DNA of 64,000 bases from contig NZ_JAVRHM010000001.1 of NCBI RefSeq assembly GCF_031846525.1, positions 310,001 to 374,000 on the forward strand. The letters are read 5' to 3'. The DNA is from Autumnicola patrickiae. Lineage in GTDB: Bacteria > Bacteroidota > Bacteroidia > Flavobacteriales > Flavobacteriaceae. The position numbers were made by a program, and so were the translations under genes. This document shows, one piece after another, positions 25,307-33,686 of this stretch (position 1 is its first letter; every line of letters begins with the position of its first letter). The notes under the pieces were generated by a model that had not been told where the DNA came from, did not search any database, and saw nothing but the letters and a program-made list of their open reading frames with translations.

Positions 25307-26719
25307 ATGAAGTATATTCACCACTTACTTTTTTTGCTGGTAATTCTTTTGTCTGCCTGTAATCGATCCCAAGATTCCGGCAACAAAGTTTATATTGGCG
25401 GACAAATTGTGAATCCGAATACGCATTACGTCATTCTCGCCAAAAATGAAAAGAACCTGGATACCTTATTCCTAAACCAGAAAAACCAGTTTGGCGCAGA
25501 ATATGAAAGTTTGCAGGAGGGAATTTATACCCTTAGACATAATCCCGAAAACCAGGTGATTTATGTTGAACCTGGAGACAGTGTTTTAGTATGGTCAAAT
25601 ACGTTGCAGTTTGACAAATCCATGAACTTTAGTGGGAGAGGTTCAGAAAAAAGCAGTTTTCTTCTGGATCTGTTTCTGAAAAATGAGAAAAACAACGATT
25701 TAATTTTATCCTACTATAAATTTAATCCTGAAAAATTTTCGCGCATAACAGATTCCATAAAAGCACAAAGAATGGATATGCTACAGGATCTGGATGATCA
25801 GCAAAAATTCTCTGAAAATTTTATTGATATTGCTCGTACTGTAATTGATTATGAGTATTATGATCTCAGGGAGCGCTACACCTTTTTAATCGGAAAATAC
25901 AACACCCAGTTTGCTGATGAAATACCTGAAGATTTTCACGATTACCGGGATGATATCGATTTCAATAATGAAGCCCTACAAGATTATACTGTCTACACAA
26001 ATTTAATTGATGATTATTTACGTTCAAAGTCTATAGAAGATTGCAACACAGGTGAGAACAGGGACAAAGAATGTTTTGAACTGGGAAATTATCACAATAT
26101 CCGCAGGAGAATAATATTAATCGATTCCCTTACAACGCTTCCGTATTTGAAGCACGAATTCCTGGATCAGCTGGTTACCAGAGGGATCATAATGTCCAAA
26201 AATCAGGACCGGGTAGATTCCATCCTCGAAGTTTTAGAAGAAATTAACTACAGGAATATGGAAGAGGCAGAAGATCTTGCCCTTATTCACAGGAATTTTT
26301 TCGAAGGTACGTCCATAAAGGAAAATCAACTCATAAACACTTCCAAACAGCTGGTTACCTACGGTAATATAATTAATAAGCCTTCAGTTATTTTCATCTG
26401 GTCACTCTATGCCCCATCACATTACAAATGGCAGCACAACAATATTAAAAATCTTAGAAAAAAGTATCCCGACATTAATTTTATAGGAGTGAATATCGAT
26501 CAGGATGAAACTGAAAAATGGCTCAGGGTTATATCAAGCAATAATTATAACAAAGATTATGAATATCAGATTAGTAACCGGGAGGTAAGTAAAGAGGTTT
26601 TCAGAAAATATATTTACAAAACGTTTTTTGTGAATTCCAATAGCATTATTATAGATGCAGATGCAAAACTCTATAATTCAAATTTTGAAAAAGAACTACT
26701 GGAATTTCTAAACCAGTAA
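25307..26719 (+). CDS. Lipoprotein with C-terminal thioredoxin-like fold lacking CxxC
   Basis: Secreted lipoprotein of 470 residues (lipobox LLSAC, lipidated Cys near 18). The N-terminal 110 residues resemble the DUF4369-like beta domain of Bacteroidota TlpA proteins (IGGQIVNPNTHYVILAKN, VEPGDSVLV). The middle is helical and charged. Residues 355-470 look like a TlpA/thioredoxin fold (PSVIFIWSLYAPSHYKWQHN, then INFIGVNID), but the catalytic CxxC is replaced by YAPS, so no disulfide redox activity is expected. Two other cysteines (CNTGENRDKEC) lie in the middle domain. Its role is unknown. Confidence 0.78.
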   Translation: MKYIHHLLFLLVILLSACNRSQDSGNKVYIGGQIVNPNTHYVILAKNEKNLDTLFLNQKNQFGAEYESLQEGIYTLRHNPENQVIYVEPGDSVLVWSNTLQFDKSMNFSGRGSEKSSFLLDLFLKNEKNNDLILSYYKFNPEKFSRITDSIKAQRMDMLQDLDDQQKFSENFIDIARTVIDYEYYDLRERYTFLIGKYNTQFADEIPEDFHDYRDDIDFNNEALQDYTVYTNLIDDYLRSKSIEDCNTGENRDKECFELGNYHNIRRRIILIDSLTTLPYLKHEFLDQLVTRGIIMSKNQDRVDSILEVLEEINYRNMEEAEDLALIHRNFFEGTSIKENQLINTSKQLVTYGNIINKPSVIFIWSLYAPSHYKWQHNNIKNLRKKYPDINFIGVNIDQDETEKWLRVISSNNYNKDYEYQISNREVSKEVFRKYIYKTFFVNSNSIIIDADAKLYNSNFEKELLEFLNQ

Positions 26720-26730
26720 AAATACAAACT

Positions 26731-26758
26731 AAAAAGGCTGCCAATTGGCAGCCTTTTT
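26731..26758. terminator. Bidirectional terminator
   Basis: Perfect 12-bp stem AAAAAGGCTGCC with GGCAGCCTTTTT around an AATT loop, between the convergent lipoprotein and transaldolase genes. Confidence 0.92.
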
Positions 26759-26776
26759 AATAATCTTAAATCGGAA

Positions 26777-27433
26777 TTATTGATTTCCTTTGTTGTAATC
26801 AGCAAGGAATTTCTCCAAACCACTATCTGTAAGAGGATGTTTAAGTAAACCTTCAATAGAAGAAAGAGGACCTGTCATCACATCTGCACCAATTTTAGCA
26901 CAATCAAGTACGTGCATTGTATGCCTGATAGAAGCTGCCAGAATTTGTGTTTCAAAGCCATAGTTATCATAGATCAATCTTATTTCAGCAATAAGATTTA
27001 GACCGTTGGTAGAAATATCATCTAGTCTTCCAATAAAAGGAGAAACATAAGTTGCACCCGCCTTAGCAGCAAGCAAAGCTTGTCCTGCAGAAAATACCAA
27101 CGTACAATTTGTTTTTATTCCTTTATCACTAAAGTACTTTATCGCCTTTACACCTTCTTTAATCATTGGAACTTTTACGATGATTTGATCATGCAAAGCT
27201 GCCAATTCTTCTCCTTCTTTTACTATTTCGTCGTAAGTTGTTGCGATAACTTCAGCACTAACATCTCCCGTCACTATCTCGCAAATCTTCTTGTAATGCT
27301 CAATAATATTTTCTTTTCCTGTAATACCTTCTTTGGCCATTAAAGAAGGATTTGTTGTTACACCATCTAAAACTCCTAATTCCTGAGCTTCTCTAATCTG
27401 ATCAAGATTGGCGGTATCGATAAAAAATTTCAT
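26777..27433 (-). CDS. fsa: Transaldolase (short Fsa/TalC type)
   Basis: Enzyme of the non-oxidative pentose phosphate pathway, moving a dihydroxyacetone unit between sugar phosphates through a Schiff base. The 218-residue length fits the short Fsa/TalC family, not the longer TalB type. Seen: MKFFIDTANLDQI opening, VTTNPSLMAKEG, the Schiff-base lysine in IIVKVPM (about residue 86), NCTLVFSAGQALLAA, and SPFIGRLDD. Whether it is a transaldolase or fructose-6-phosphate aldolase cannot be settled from sequence, but flavobacterial members are usually transaldolases. Confidence 0.93.
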   Translation of the reverse strand: MKFFIDTANLDQIREAQELGVLDGVTTNPSLMAKEGITGKENIIEHYKKICEIVTGDVSAEVIATTYDEIVKEGEELAALHDQIIVKVPMIKEGVKAIKYFSDKGIKTNCTLVFSAGQALLAAKAGATYVSPFIGRLDDISTNGLNLIAEIRLIYDNYGFETQILAASIRHTMHVLDCAKIGADVMTGPLSSIEGLLKHPLTDSGLEKFLADYNKGNQ

Positions 27434-27517
27434 TTCCTTTTATTTATTTGGTTTATTAATAATTCAAACCGCATATTTTTATTAAAATAAAACGGTTATC
27501 TCTTCGTTTCCACAAAT

Positions 27518-28339
27518 TTACAATTTATAAAACTTTAGAAGCATTTTCTCATAAACTTTATCGGGTAAAATTCTCTTTAATCCAATAGATAATTTCTGTA
27601 CAGCCTCTCCCACTTTGTAATGTGCTCTGGGTTTTTCTGTTTGAATAACGTTATAAATGGCTTTTGCCATTAGTTGTGGATCTTTACCTGCATCTACATG
27701 TTCATTCATCAACTTCAAGGTATTTCCGTAGGGTACTTCATACGGACTTCCTGTTTTCACAGGCGCGTGGTATCTTCCTGCAGCAATATTCGTTGCAAAG
27801 TCGCCGGGTGCAACATTCGTCATTTGCACATTAAAATCCTTAAGCTCCATTCTAAAAGCTTCGGTAGTTAACTCCAGCGCTCCTTTTGTCGCAGAATAAA
27901 TTCCGCGGTAAGGCAAGCCCATATAACCCGCAATAGAAGTAATATTGATGATAAGTCCGCTCCTCTGCTCCCTCATATGAGGCAACACCTCCTTTATAAG
28001 GTTAAGAGGGCCAAAGTAATTTGTATCAAAAGCTTTTTTTATTTCTTCATCGGGGGTTTCTTCTATGGGACCTGTAATTCCCACTCCGGCATTGTTTATC
28101 AAAATATCAATCTTTCCGGATTTTTCAATTATTTCTTTAACAGCCGCAACAATAGTTCCCCTTTTGGTGACATCTAATGCTACCAGCGGCACTTTACTGT
28201 TTTGAATATTATCAGGATTTCTACTGGTACCGTAGACAATAAAATTTTTATTCTGAAGATATTCGGCAATAGATTTTCCAATCCCTGAGGATCCACCGGT
28301 AATAAGAACTACTTTTTTAGAAAGAGCATCTGTTTTCAT
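27518..28339 (-). CDS. Short-chain dehydrogenase/reductase
   Basis: NAD(P)-dependent oxidoreductase of 273 residues in the classical SDR family. Visible motifs are the cofactor loop TGGSSGIGKS (residues 15-24), NNAGVG near 83, the catalytic Ser in ITSIAG and YxxxK as YSATK. The YGTSRNP segment following strand 2 suggests a preference for NADP. Substrate is unknown. The last 20 residues are basic and hydrophobic. It is transcribed convergently with nothing close, with the SRP RNA gene just upstream on the same strand. Confidence 0.92.
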   Translation of the reverse strand: MKTDALSKKVVLITGGSSGIGKSIAEYLQNKNFIVYGTSRNPDNIQNSKVPLVALDVTKRGTIVAAVKEIIEKSGKIDILINNAGVGITGPIEETPDEEIKKAFDTNYFGPLNLIKEVLPHMREQRSGLIINITSIAGYMGLPYRGIYSATKGALELTTEAFRMELKDFNVQMTNVAPGDFATNIAAGRYHAPVKTGSPYEVPYGNTLKLMNEHVDAGKDPQLMAKAIYNVIQTEKPRAHYKVGEAVQKLSIGLKRILPDKVYEKMLLKFYKL

Positions 28340-28380
28340 AGGTCACAAAGATGCGATAATTAACGAAACATGAAGGCACA

Positions 28381-28482
28381 AAAAATGGCAAGTTACCCAC
28401 ATCACACCGCTACGACCGCCTACCCTTGCTGCGTTCCCGCCCTGGGGGATTCAGCAGGAGCTGGTTGTGTGGGACTTGCCGG
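28381..28482 (-). ncRNA. ffs: Signal recognition particle RNA (4.5S-type, short form)
   Basis: On the minus strand the RNA begins GGCAAGTCCCACACAACC and ends with the complementary GGTAACTTGCC before a T-run (CATTTTTTG), so the two ends pair in a long helix. The apical domain IV is recognisable as GGCGGGAACGCAGCAAGGG, with the asymmetric internal loop that binds Ffh M domain. It is about 100 nt long, the short form without an Alu domain. Its promoter is a textbook TTG-N19-TATATTTG. The RNA pairs functionally with FtsY (10676-11629). Confidence 0.93.
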
Positions 28483-28484
28483 TG

Positions 28485-28514
28485 CAAATATACAATCTTT
28501 AGTATTTCTGGCAA
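28485..28514 (-). promoter_or_regulatory. Promoter of SRP RNA
   Basis: TTG (28514-28512), exactly 19 bases, then TATATTTG (28492-28485) on the minus strand: the Bacteroidota primary sigma consensus. Transcription would start about five bases on, at the GGCAAG 5' end of the RNA. Confidence 0.85.
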
Positions 28515-28568
28515 GGTTTTTTAGGTTAGAAATGGTTAATTTAGACCAATATTTTACAGCTTAAAAAC

Positions 28569-29624
28569 ATGAACAATTTTAAATTACTGACAATCTTTAT
28601 TTTAACCATTTCTCTTTTTTCCTGCGGAAGTAATTCTGATAAAAAATCTTCTGATTTTTCCCTGAAAACTTCCGGTGATAAGAAGGAATTTCAACTTGGA
28701 GAGGAAATACAGGTGTCTGTTTTAAATCCGAAGAACAAGGAAATCGATTCTGTCGATTTTTATTTTGAAGGAGAAAGACTGAATGTCGAAAATGGCAATT
28801 TTAACACTACCATTGATCTTGACCATTATAAACTCGGAAATCAACCTATAGAAGCCCATATTTTTACTGAAGGTGAAAAGCAGGAAATAAGCAAAACAAT
28901 AAAACTTTTTAATAATTCTTCTCCGGTTTCTTACACTTACGAAATTGTGAATTCTTATCCGCACGATCCCGAAGCTTATACCCAGGGACTGGAATTTTAT
29001 AAGGATACTCTTTATGAAAGCATTGGACAGTATGGCAAATCCCGCCTTAGAAAAACCAACCTTGAAACAGGAGAAGTATATAACGAAATTAAGTTGGATG
29101 ATCAGTATTTTGGAGAGGGTCTTACCATTTTAAACGGCAACTTATATCAGCTCACCTGGCGGGAAGGAGAAGGACTTGTTTACAATCTGGAAAATTTTGA
29201 GCAGACAGGAACTTTTGCTTATAATGAAAGTAAAGAAGGCTGGGGGCTCACCAATGATGGCGAGAATTTATATAAAAGTGACGGAACAGAGAAAATCTGG
29301 ATCCTCGATCCCGAAACCCTTGCTGAAAAAACCTTTATCCAACCAGCACATCACCGCGGATTATCTTCTAAATTAAATGAACTTGAATGGGTAGAAGGTA
29401 AAATTTATGCTAATACGTATCAAAAGGACGGAGTTGCCATAATAAATCCTGAAAATGGTGCTATTGAAGGTCTCATCGATTTCCGCGGATTAAGGGAAAA
29501 AGTAACTCAACATGATAAACTGGACGTACTAAACGGAATTGCCTACAACCCAAATTCGAAGAAACTTTACGTAACCGGTAAAAACTGGGACAGGATTTTT
29601 GAAGTCAAAATTATAGAAAAATAG
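28569..29624 (+). CDS. Glutaminyl-peptide cyclotransferase (PF05096), lipoprotein
   Basis: Secreted lipoprotein of 351 residues (lipobox SLFSC). After a beta-sandwich-like N-terminal part (about 25-115) comes a five-bladed propeller-type glutamine cyclotransferase domain (about 120-350): YPHDPEAYTQGLEF, SIGQYGKSRLRK, YFGEGLTI, QLTWREGEG and LNGIAYNPNSKKLYVTGKNW are all family hallmarks. It would convert N-terminal glutamine of exported peptides to pyroglutamate. The following thioesterase gene begins directly after its stop codon, with no gap. Confidence 0.93.
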   Translation: MNNFKLLTIFILTISLFSCGSNSDKKSSDFSLKTSGDKKEFQLGEEIQVSVLNPKNKEIDSVDFYFEGERLNVENGNFNTTIDLDHYKLGNQPIEAHIFTEGEKQEISKTIKLFNNSSPVSYTYEIVNSYPHDPEAYTQGLEFYKDTLYESIGQYGKSRLRKTNLETGEVYNEIKLDDQYFGEGLTILNGNLYQLTWREGEGLVYNLENFEQTGTFAYNESKEGWGLTNDGENLYKSDGTEKIWILDPETLAEKTFIQPAHHRGLSSKLNELEWVEGKIYANTYQKDGVAIINPENGAIEGLIDFRGLREKVTQHDKLDVLNGIAYNPNSKKLYVTGKNWDRIFEVKIIEK

Positions 29625-30032
29625 ATGAGTCATTCACCCGATACCTTTGAGCTAAGAATAAAAGTTAAGCCAGAACACCTGGATGAGCAAAACCATGTGA
29701 ACAATGTTCAATATGTGCAATGGGTGCAGGATGTTGCTAAGGCGCATTGGTTAAAAAAGGCAACTCAGGAACAACAAGATGAACTTTTCTGGGTGGTTAT
29801 AGAACATGTCATTAAATACAATCAACAGGCGTTTTTAGATGAAGAGTTAATCCTTCATACTTTTGTTTCAGAAACCACACATGTAACTACATTAAGGCAT
29901 GTTTTAATTAAAAATGCTGAGACCGGAAAAACCATTGTGGAAGCGAAAACTACCTGGTGCCTTATGAAGAATGACACACAAAAACCTGCCAGAATTTCTG
30001 ATGAGCTTAAAAGACTTTTTTCTTCGGAATAG
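29625..30032 (+). CDS. Acyl-CoA thioesterase (4HBT hot-dog fold)
   Basis: Hot-dog fold thioesterase of 135 residues. The active-site region reads HLDEQNHVNNVQYVQWVQD, matching the 4HBT/FatA-like YbgC group where the usual catalytic Asp/Asn lies in the GHVNN turn. The ATG follows the stop of the cyclotransferase gene with no spacer, so the two are cotranscribed. The probable substrate is a medium or long acyl-CoA, by family. Confidence 0.88.
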   Translation: MSHSPDTFELRIKVKPEHLDEQNHVNNVQYVQWVQDVAKAHWLKKATQEQQDELFWVVIEHVIKYNQQAFLDEELILHTFVSETTHVTTLRHVLIKNAETGKTIVEAKTTWCLMKNDTQKPARISDELKRLFSSE

Positions 30033-30081
30033 GAAACAATGGGCTACACTTCAGCAAGTTTCCAATTAGAAAAGCGGAGTG

Positions 30082-30112
30082 TAATAATTGTCATTTTAAA
30101 GGAGTCTCTTTA
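30082..30112 (-). repeat. Dispersed intergenic repeat, copy 3
   Basis: TAATAATTGTCATTTT followed by AAAGGAGTCTCTTT; the core differs from TCGATAATTGCCATTTT at three positions. Confidence 0.5.
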
Positions 30113-30176
30113 ATACCAGTAAGATGAATTTAAAATAAAAAGCAGGTACTCTTCGGCAATCCCATTGTGAACGAAA

Positions 30177-30208
30177 GTCGATAATTGTCAATTTAGAGAT
30201 GCTCCTTA
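30177..30208 (-). repeat. Dispersed intergenic repeat, copy 4
   Basis: GTCGATAATTGTCAATTT followed by AGAGATGCTCCTT. It is followed by AGCCAGAGCAGAAAA, which has a counterpart next to copy 7 (TTTTTTTCTGCTCT on the opposite strand), so the repeat unit extends beyond the core. Confidence 0.55.
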
Positions 30209-30240
30209 ATGATCAGCCAGAGCAGAAAAGGCATAGGCCT

Positions 30241-30272
30241 AAAATGTCAATTTTCGAGCTACTGCATCTCCA
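30241..30272 (+). repeat. Dispersed intergenic repeat, copy 5 (opposite orientation)
   Basis: AAAATGTCAATTTTCGAGC, the reverse-complement orientation of the core with four mismatches. With copy 4 it forms a loose inverted pair. Confidence 0.4.
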
Positions 30273-30337
30273 ATAAATTTCACCCGAACGTTCATTTTGG
30301 AGGAGTTGTGTATATGCTGTGCGCCGTAAACAATCGA

Positions 30338-30799
30338 TTAATTATATTCTTTCTTAATCCTGTCCAGTCTGCGCTTACTTTCACGGGCTTTGATGGTCTC
30401 CCGCTTATCGTAGATCTTTTTACCTTTAGCAAGAGTTATCTGAATTTTTGCAAGTCCGCGATCATTGATAAATAATCGCAACGGAATGATCGTTAAACCG
30501 GAATTCTTAACTTCCTTTTCCAATTTCCGCAGTTCTCTCTTTTGAAGAAGTAATTTCCGCTCACTTTTAGGATTATGGTTAAAATGAGTAGCATGAGAAT
30601 ATTCCTCAACATGCATATTGATCACAAAAAGCTCATGATTCTGAAATTCGCAGAAACTTTCGGCAATGGAGGCTTTACCTTGTCGAATAGCTTTAATCTC
30701 GGTGCCTGCAAGCTGAATTCCCGCGACATATTTATCGAGAAACTCATATTCAAATTTAGCCTTTCGGTTTTTGATGTTGATGGTATTCGAATTCTTCAT
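30338..30799 (-). CDS. smpB: SsrA-binding protein SmpB
   Basis: Partner of tmRNA in ribosome rescue, 153 residues. The beta-barrel core is recognisable (NRKAKFEYEFLDKYVAGIQL, GTEIKAIRQGKASI) and the basic C-terminal tail KGKKIYDKRETIKARESKRR, which enters the mRNA channel, is complete. The ssrA gene is not in this window. Confidence 0.97.
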   Translation of the reverse strand: MKNSNTINIKNRKAKFEYEFLDKYVAGIQLAGTEIKAIRQGKASIAESFCEFQNHELFVINMHVEEYSHATHFNHNPKSERKLLLQKRELRKLEKEVKNSGLTIIPLRLFINDRGLAKIQITLAKGKKIYDKRETIKARESKRRLDRIKKEYN

Positions 30800-30806
30800 A
30801 GACCTA

Positions 30807-30814
30807 CAAAAATA
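30807..30814 (-). promoter_or_regulatory. -7 promoter box of smpB
   Basis: TATTTTTG on the minus strand, an exact TAnnTTTG, only 7 bases before the ATG; the message would have almost no leader. Confidence 0.4.
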
Positions 30815-30912
30815 GGAAGCTTTATTCAGAAAGCTTATAATGTTTCTTTAAAATTCTGAAGCCAGGTGAGGATTTCATTTAACGCAATGGTAAATGAATA
30901 CTTAGTAATGGC

Positions 30913-30920
30913 TACCTTTG
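30913..30920 (+). promoter_or_regulatory. -7 promoter box of the DUF6503 gene
   Basis: TACCTTTG, an exact TAnnTTTG, ending 18 bases before the ATG at 30939. Confidence 0.5.
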
Positions 30921-30938
30921 CACGAATTTCTAAAATTA

Positions 30939-31688
30939 ATGAGGTACACTTTTACAATTCTGACTATTTTATTACTGTTTGCTTCCTGCACCCAATCAAA
31001 TGATGAATCTGAGGCGCAGAAAATTGTCAATAAAGCAATTGAAGTTGCAGGTGGGGAGAATTATGAAAAGGCCATTATTAAATTTAACTTCAGAAATATA
31101 TCTTACAAAAGTTCCCGTAGCAACGGAGAATTTAAACTGGAGCGGATAATTATAGATTCTTTAGGGTCTGAAACCCGGGATATCCTTTCTAACTCTGGCT
31201 TAAAAAGGTTTAAAAAGAATTCTGCTATTAAGATGGAAGATTCCCTGATAAAGCCCATAAGCAACAGCGTAAATTCGGTACATTATTTTATACAAATACC
31301 TTTTGGCCTCAATGATCCCGCAGTCAATAAGACACTGGTTGGCCGGGATATAATAAATAATCATGAATATTACGAAATTAAAGTCACTTTTGATCCCGGG
31401 ACTTCCGGAAGCGATCATGAGGACGATTATTTGTACTGGATTAATGAAGAAACTTTTACAGTAGATTATCTTGCTTATAATTTCGAAGTTAATGAAGGAG
31501 GCGTAAGATTCCGAAAAGCAGTAAATCCAAGAGTGATTAATGGGCTCCGTTTTGTTGATTATGAGAACTATAGTTACAGTGATGCCAATGTAGACTTAAC
31601 CAGGCTGGATAGCCTTTATACCGCCGGGGAGCTTAGACTAGTCTCTAAGATTGTTAATGAAGATATTGAAGTGGAAATTAATAAATAA
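30939..31688 (+). CDS. DUF6503 family lipoprotein
   Basis: Secreted lipoprotein of 249 residues; signal MRYTFTILTILLLFASC with the lipidated Cys at 17. The body is a beta-rich domain with YWINEETFTVDYLAYNFEVNEGGVRFR, the most conserved segment of the family, which resembles LolA/LppX-like half-barrels, although that resemblance is inference. Function is unknown. I start at ATG 30939 because the longer frame begins with a TTG that is the end of the TACCTTTG promoter box. Its stop is 3 bases before the stop of the convergent phosphatase gene. Confidence 0.85.
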   Translation: MRYTFTILTILLLFASCTQSNDESEAQKIVNKAIEVAGGENYEKAIIKFNFRNISYKSSRSNGEFKLERIIIDSLGSETRDILSNSGLKRFKKNSAIKMEDSLIKPISNSVNSVHYFIQIPFGLNDPAVNKTLVGRDIINNHEYYEIKVTFDPGTSGSDHEDDYLYWINEETFTVDYLAYNFEVNEGGVRFRKAVNPRVINGLRFVDYENYSYSDANVDLTRLDSLYTAGELRLVSKIVNEDIEVEINK

Positions 31689-31691
31689 CTT

Positions 31692-32195
31692 CTAATTTAT
31701 ATAAAGCACCTGTGAAGTCCTGCTCCCGTTGGGATGAATAGTTACAATATAAAGACTGCCGTATTCATCTTCTTTTATATCTGGATATTTTTCCTCTTCC
31801 AGGATATAATTTATCCATTCCGGGTTTAAATTGCTGTGCCCAACCACTAAAACAGTTTTACCTTTGGTGTCTTTCTGAAAATCCTGATCATTCAATTTCT
31901 GTGTATTAAAAAACCTGATTTCTTTATCCTGAGATTCAGCAATTGGCGTGGCGGTATTCACGGTTCGTTTATAATTAGAGCTGTAAATAAGATCGAAATC
32001 TATTTCCCTGAAGGTATCCGCCCATTTTTCTGCACGCATTTCCCCTGTCTCTGTAAGTACGGGATCTTCATTTTTTGGATCTGAAGTATCTTTTTCTGCA
32101 TGACGAATAAAATAATAAGTAGTAATGGCTTCATCATTTTTTATTCCCGCACAGGAGGCAAAGAAAAATATCGAAATTAAAAGAAGGTATTTCAT
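31692..32195 (-). CDS. Histidine phosphatase family lipoprotein
   Basis: Small secreted member (167 residues) of the phosphoglycerate-mutase-like histidine phosphatase family. Lipobox FFASC places the lipid anchor at C15. The catalytic RHG motif appears as FIRHAEKD and the second active-site His is in VVGHSN. Envelope lipoprotein versions of this family are widespread in Flavobacteriia; substrate is unknown. It is 21 bases downstream of the phytase-like gene and probably cotranscribed with it. Confidence 0.9.
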   Translation of the reverse strand: MKYLLLISIFFFASCAGIKNDEAITTYYFIRHAEKDTSDPKNEDPVLTETGEMRAEKWADTFREIDFDLIYSSNYKRTVNTATPIAESQDKEIRFFNTQKLNDQDFQKDTKGKTVLVVGHSNLNPEWINYILEEEKYPDIKEDEYGSLYIVTIHPNGSRTSQVLYIN

Positions 32196-32216
32196 ATTAA
32201 TAAGGTTTTGTTTTCT

Positions 32217-33311
32217 CTAGTTTAATTCTTCTACTTCAAGAAGGATAACCTGTGAAATTTGTTTGCCATAACTATTAAAGTTGTTGTCAGAAATCAAAAT
32301 TAAAGAACGGTTTCCGTTAGGCAGAACAGGGCCAAAGCACATGCCTTCAATATTGTCTATAATTTCTTCGGAAAACTGCTTTTTTACAGATTTGAAGTTA
32401 AAAATCAGCTGCTTTTCAGCAAATTTATAGTCAGATTTTCTTAGTCGGTCCATTTCCAATGTATTTGTTGCTTCGCCTGCATCTACAGCAAAAATCTTTA
32501 CGGTATTACTATTGGTTCCATGTCCCGCAGAAAAAGACCTTTCCAAAACAAGAAATTTGTCCTTATCATATTCGAGGATTTCTGTGATTCCATTTATGGC
32601 AAAATATAGAAAAGGGATTTTAGAAACGCCGTCTAATTTGTAAACAAATTGTTTTACTGCTGTTTTCTCTTCAGAATTAAATAAAGTGAAGCGCACGGGA
32701 GAAGTCGTAGGGAACAGTTTAGGTTTTGGACCATCTTTTTTCAGCGGCAATTCTGTCGCCACCCAATAACCCTGAGCATCAGCACTTTTGCTTAAGCCTT
32801 CAAAAACACCATTATTACGTGGTTTCTGTTCTCCTGAAGCTGAAAAATGATCGGGAATGGCGAATTCTTCAATAAATTCCCCATCTATAGAAAACCTGAA
32901 AATCCCCGGGTCTTTTTCATCTACTATACGTCCTTCAGTGCTAATCACAACCATATTGTTTTCATCCTGAAATCGTATTGATTCCATGTCCAGGTAACGA
33001 TCTTCTATACCTTCAGGTTTCTTTATCCTCACGACATCTTCAATAGTCATGGTATCTATAGCGAAGCCATTCAGTTTAATATCGGCAATGTAAAATCGCG
33101 GATTGGAAGGTTGGTCACAAACAATATAATATTTGCCATTACTGAAGTCTATTCCCGAGAGGCCGCCCACTTTAGTGTTATCAAATTTTAAATCTGCATC
33201 TAAAACGTAGTCATCCAAAAACTTTAAAGTCACGCCATCATTGTTAATTCTTCTGGTCGTGGCGCAACTTAAAAATAGTAAGGCAAAGGCAAGACCGGCT
33301 AATCTTCTCAT
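32217..33311 (-). CDS. Esterase-like activity of phytase family lipoprotein
   Basis: Secreted beta-propeller protein of 364 residues with a lipobox FLSC (Cys near 16) and the PF13449 phytase-like domain from about 40: GGLSGIDFSNGKYYIVCDQ, the DMESIRF and NNGVFEGLS loops, and IEGMCFGP. These conserved acidic positions normally bind calcium and phosphate. Pairing with a histidine phosphatase just downstream suggests a joint role in phosphate ester hydrolysis at the cell surface; this is inference. Confidence 0.88.
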   Translation of the reverse strand: MRRLAGLAFALLFLSCATTRRINNDGVTLKFLDDYVLDADLKFDNTKVGGLSGIDFSNGKYYIVCDQPSNPRFYIADIKLNGFAIDTMTIEDVVRIKKPEGIEDRYLDMESIRFQDENNMVVISTEGRIVDEKDPGIFRFSIDGEFIEEFAIPDHFSASGEQKPRNNGVFEGLSKSADAQGYWVATELPLKKDGPKPKLFPTTSPVRFTLFNSEEKTAVKQFVYKLDGVSKIPFLYFAINGITEILEYDKDKFLVLERSFSAGHGTNSNTVKIFAVDAGEATNTLEMDRLRKSDYKFAEKQLIFNFKSVKKQFSEEIIDNIEGMCFGPVLPNGNRSLILISDNNFNSYGKQISQVILLEVEELN

Positions 33312-33430
33312 GAAATAATTTTAGCAGTAAAAATAACTAATCATTAAGAGAAAAATGGCGATTTATTGAGATATCAGAAAACTTTCCAGTGGTATCTTTA
33401 GAAGTAATAGTAACTTAAAATTTAACAATT

Positions 33431-33616
33431 ATGAATGATGATAGAGTTGAAGGAAAATGGAAGCAGATTCGTGGCGCGTTTAAACAAAAATACGGAAAAG
33501 TAACCGATGATGACACAACATATTCTGAAGGAAAATTCGATGAAATGCTTGGCCGCCTGCAAGAGCAAACCGGTAAAACCAAAGATGAATTGAGAAAGGA
33601 AATAGATAAGTGGTAA
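33431..33616 (+). CDS. CsbD-family stress protein
   Basis: Small hydrophilic protein of 61 residues with the CsbD pattern: MNDDRVEGKWKQIRGAFKQK, then YGKVTDDD and LQEQTGKTKDEL. The family is induced by general stress in several bacteria, but its mechanism is unknown. It stands alone, with a strong terminator behind, next to clpB on the opposite strand. Confidence 0.93.
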   Translation: MNDDRVEGKWKQIRGAFKQKYGKVTDDDTTYSEGKFDEMLGRLQEQTGKTKDELRKEIDKW

Positions 33617-33636
33617 TTAAATCTTACCAATATTCA

Positions 33637-33666
33637 AAAAGCCCCGCGAGTTTTCGCGGGGCTTTT
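33637..33666. terminator. Bidirectional terminator between csbD-like gene and clpB
   Basis: Stem AAAAGCCCCGCGA with TCGCGGGGCTTTT around a short loop, between convergent genes. Confidence 0.93.
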
Positions 33667-33686
33667 CTGTTTTTTAGATTTTCTGA

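Larger units (their letters stand above)
30033..30337. other. 305-bp convergent intergenic region with three dispersed repeat copies
   Basis: No coding sequence is supported. The region between the thioesterase (+) and smpB (-) stop codons holds three copies of the dispersed repeat in two orientations and no obvious hairpin terminator. Confidence 0.6.

Noticed and set aside
28370..28564. A 64-codon plus-strand frame over the SRP RNA
   Set aside because: It is antisense to the SRP RNA and its composition reflects the RNA; no protein features.
33347..33372. AAAAATGGCGATTTATTGAG as another dispersed repeat copy
   Set aside because: Only about a dozen bases match and the flanking halves are absent; too weak to list.
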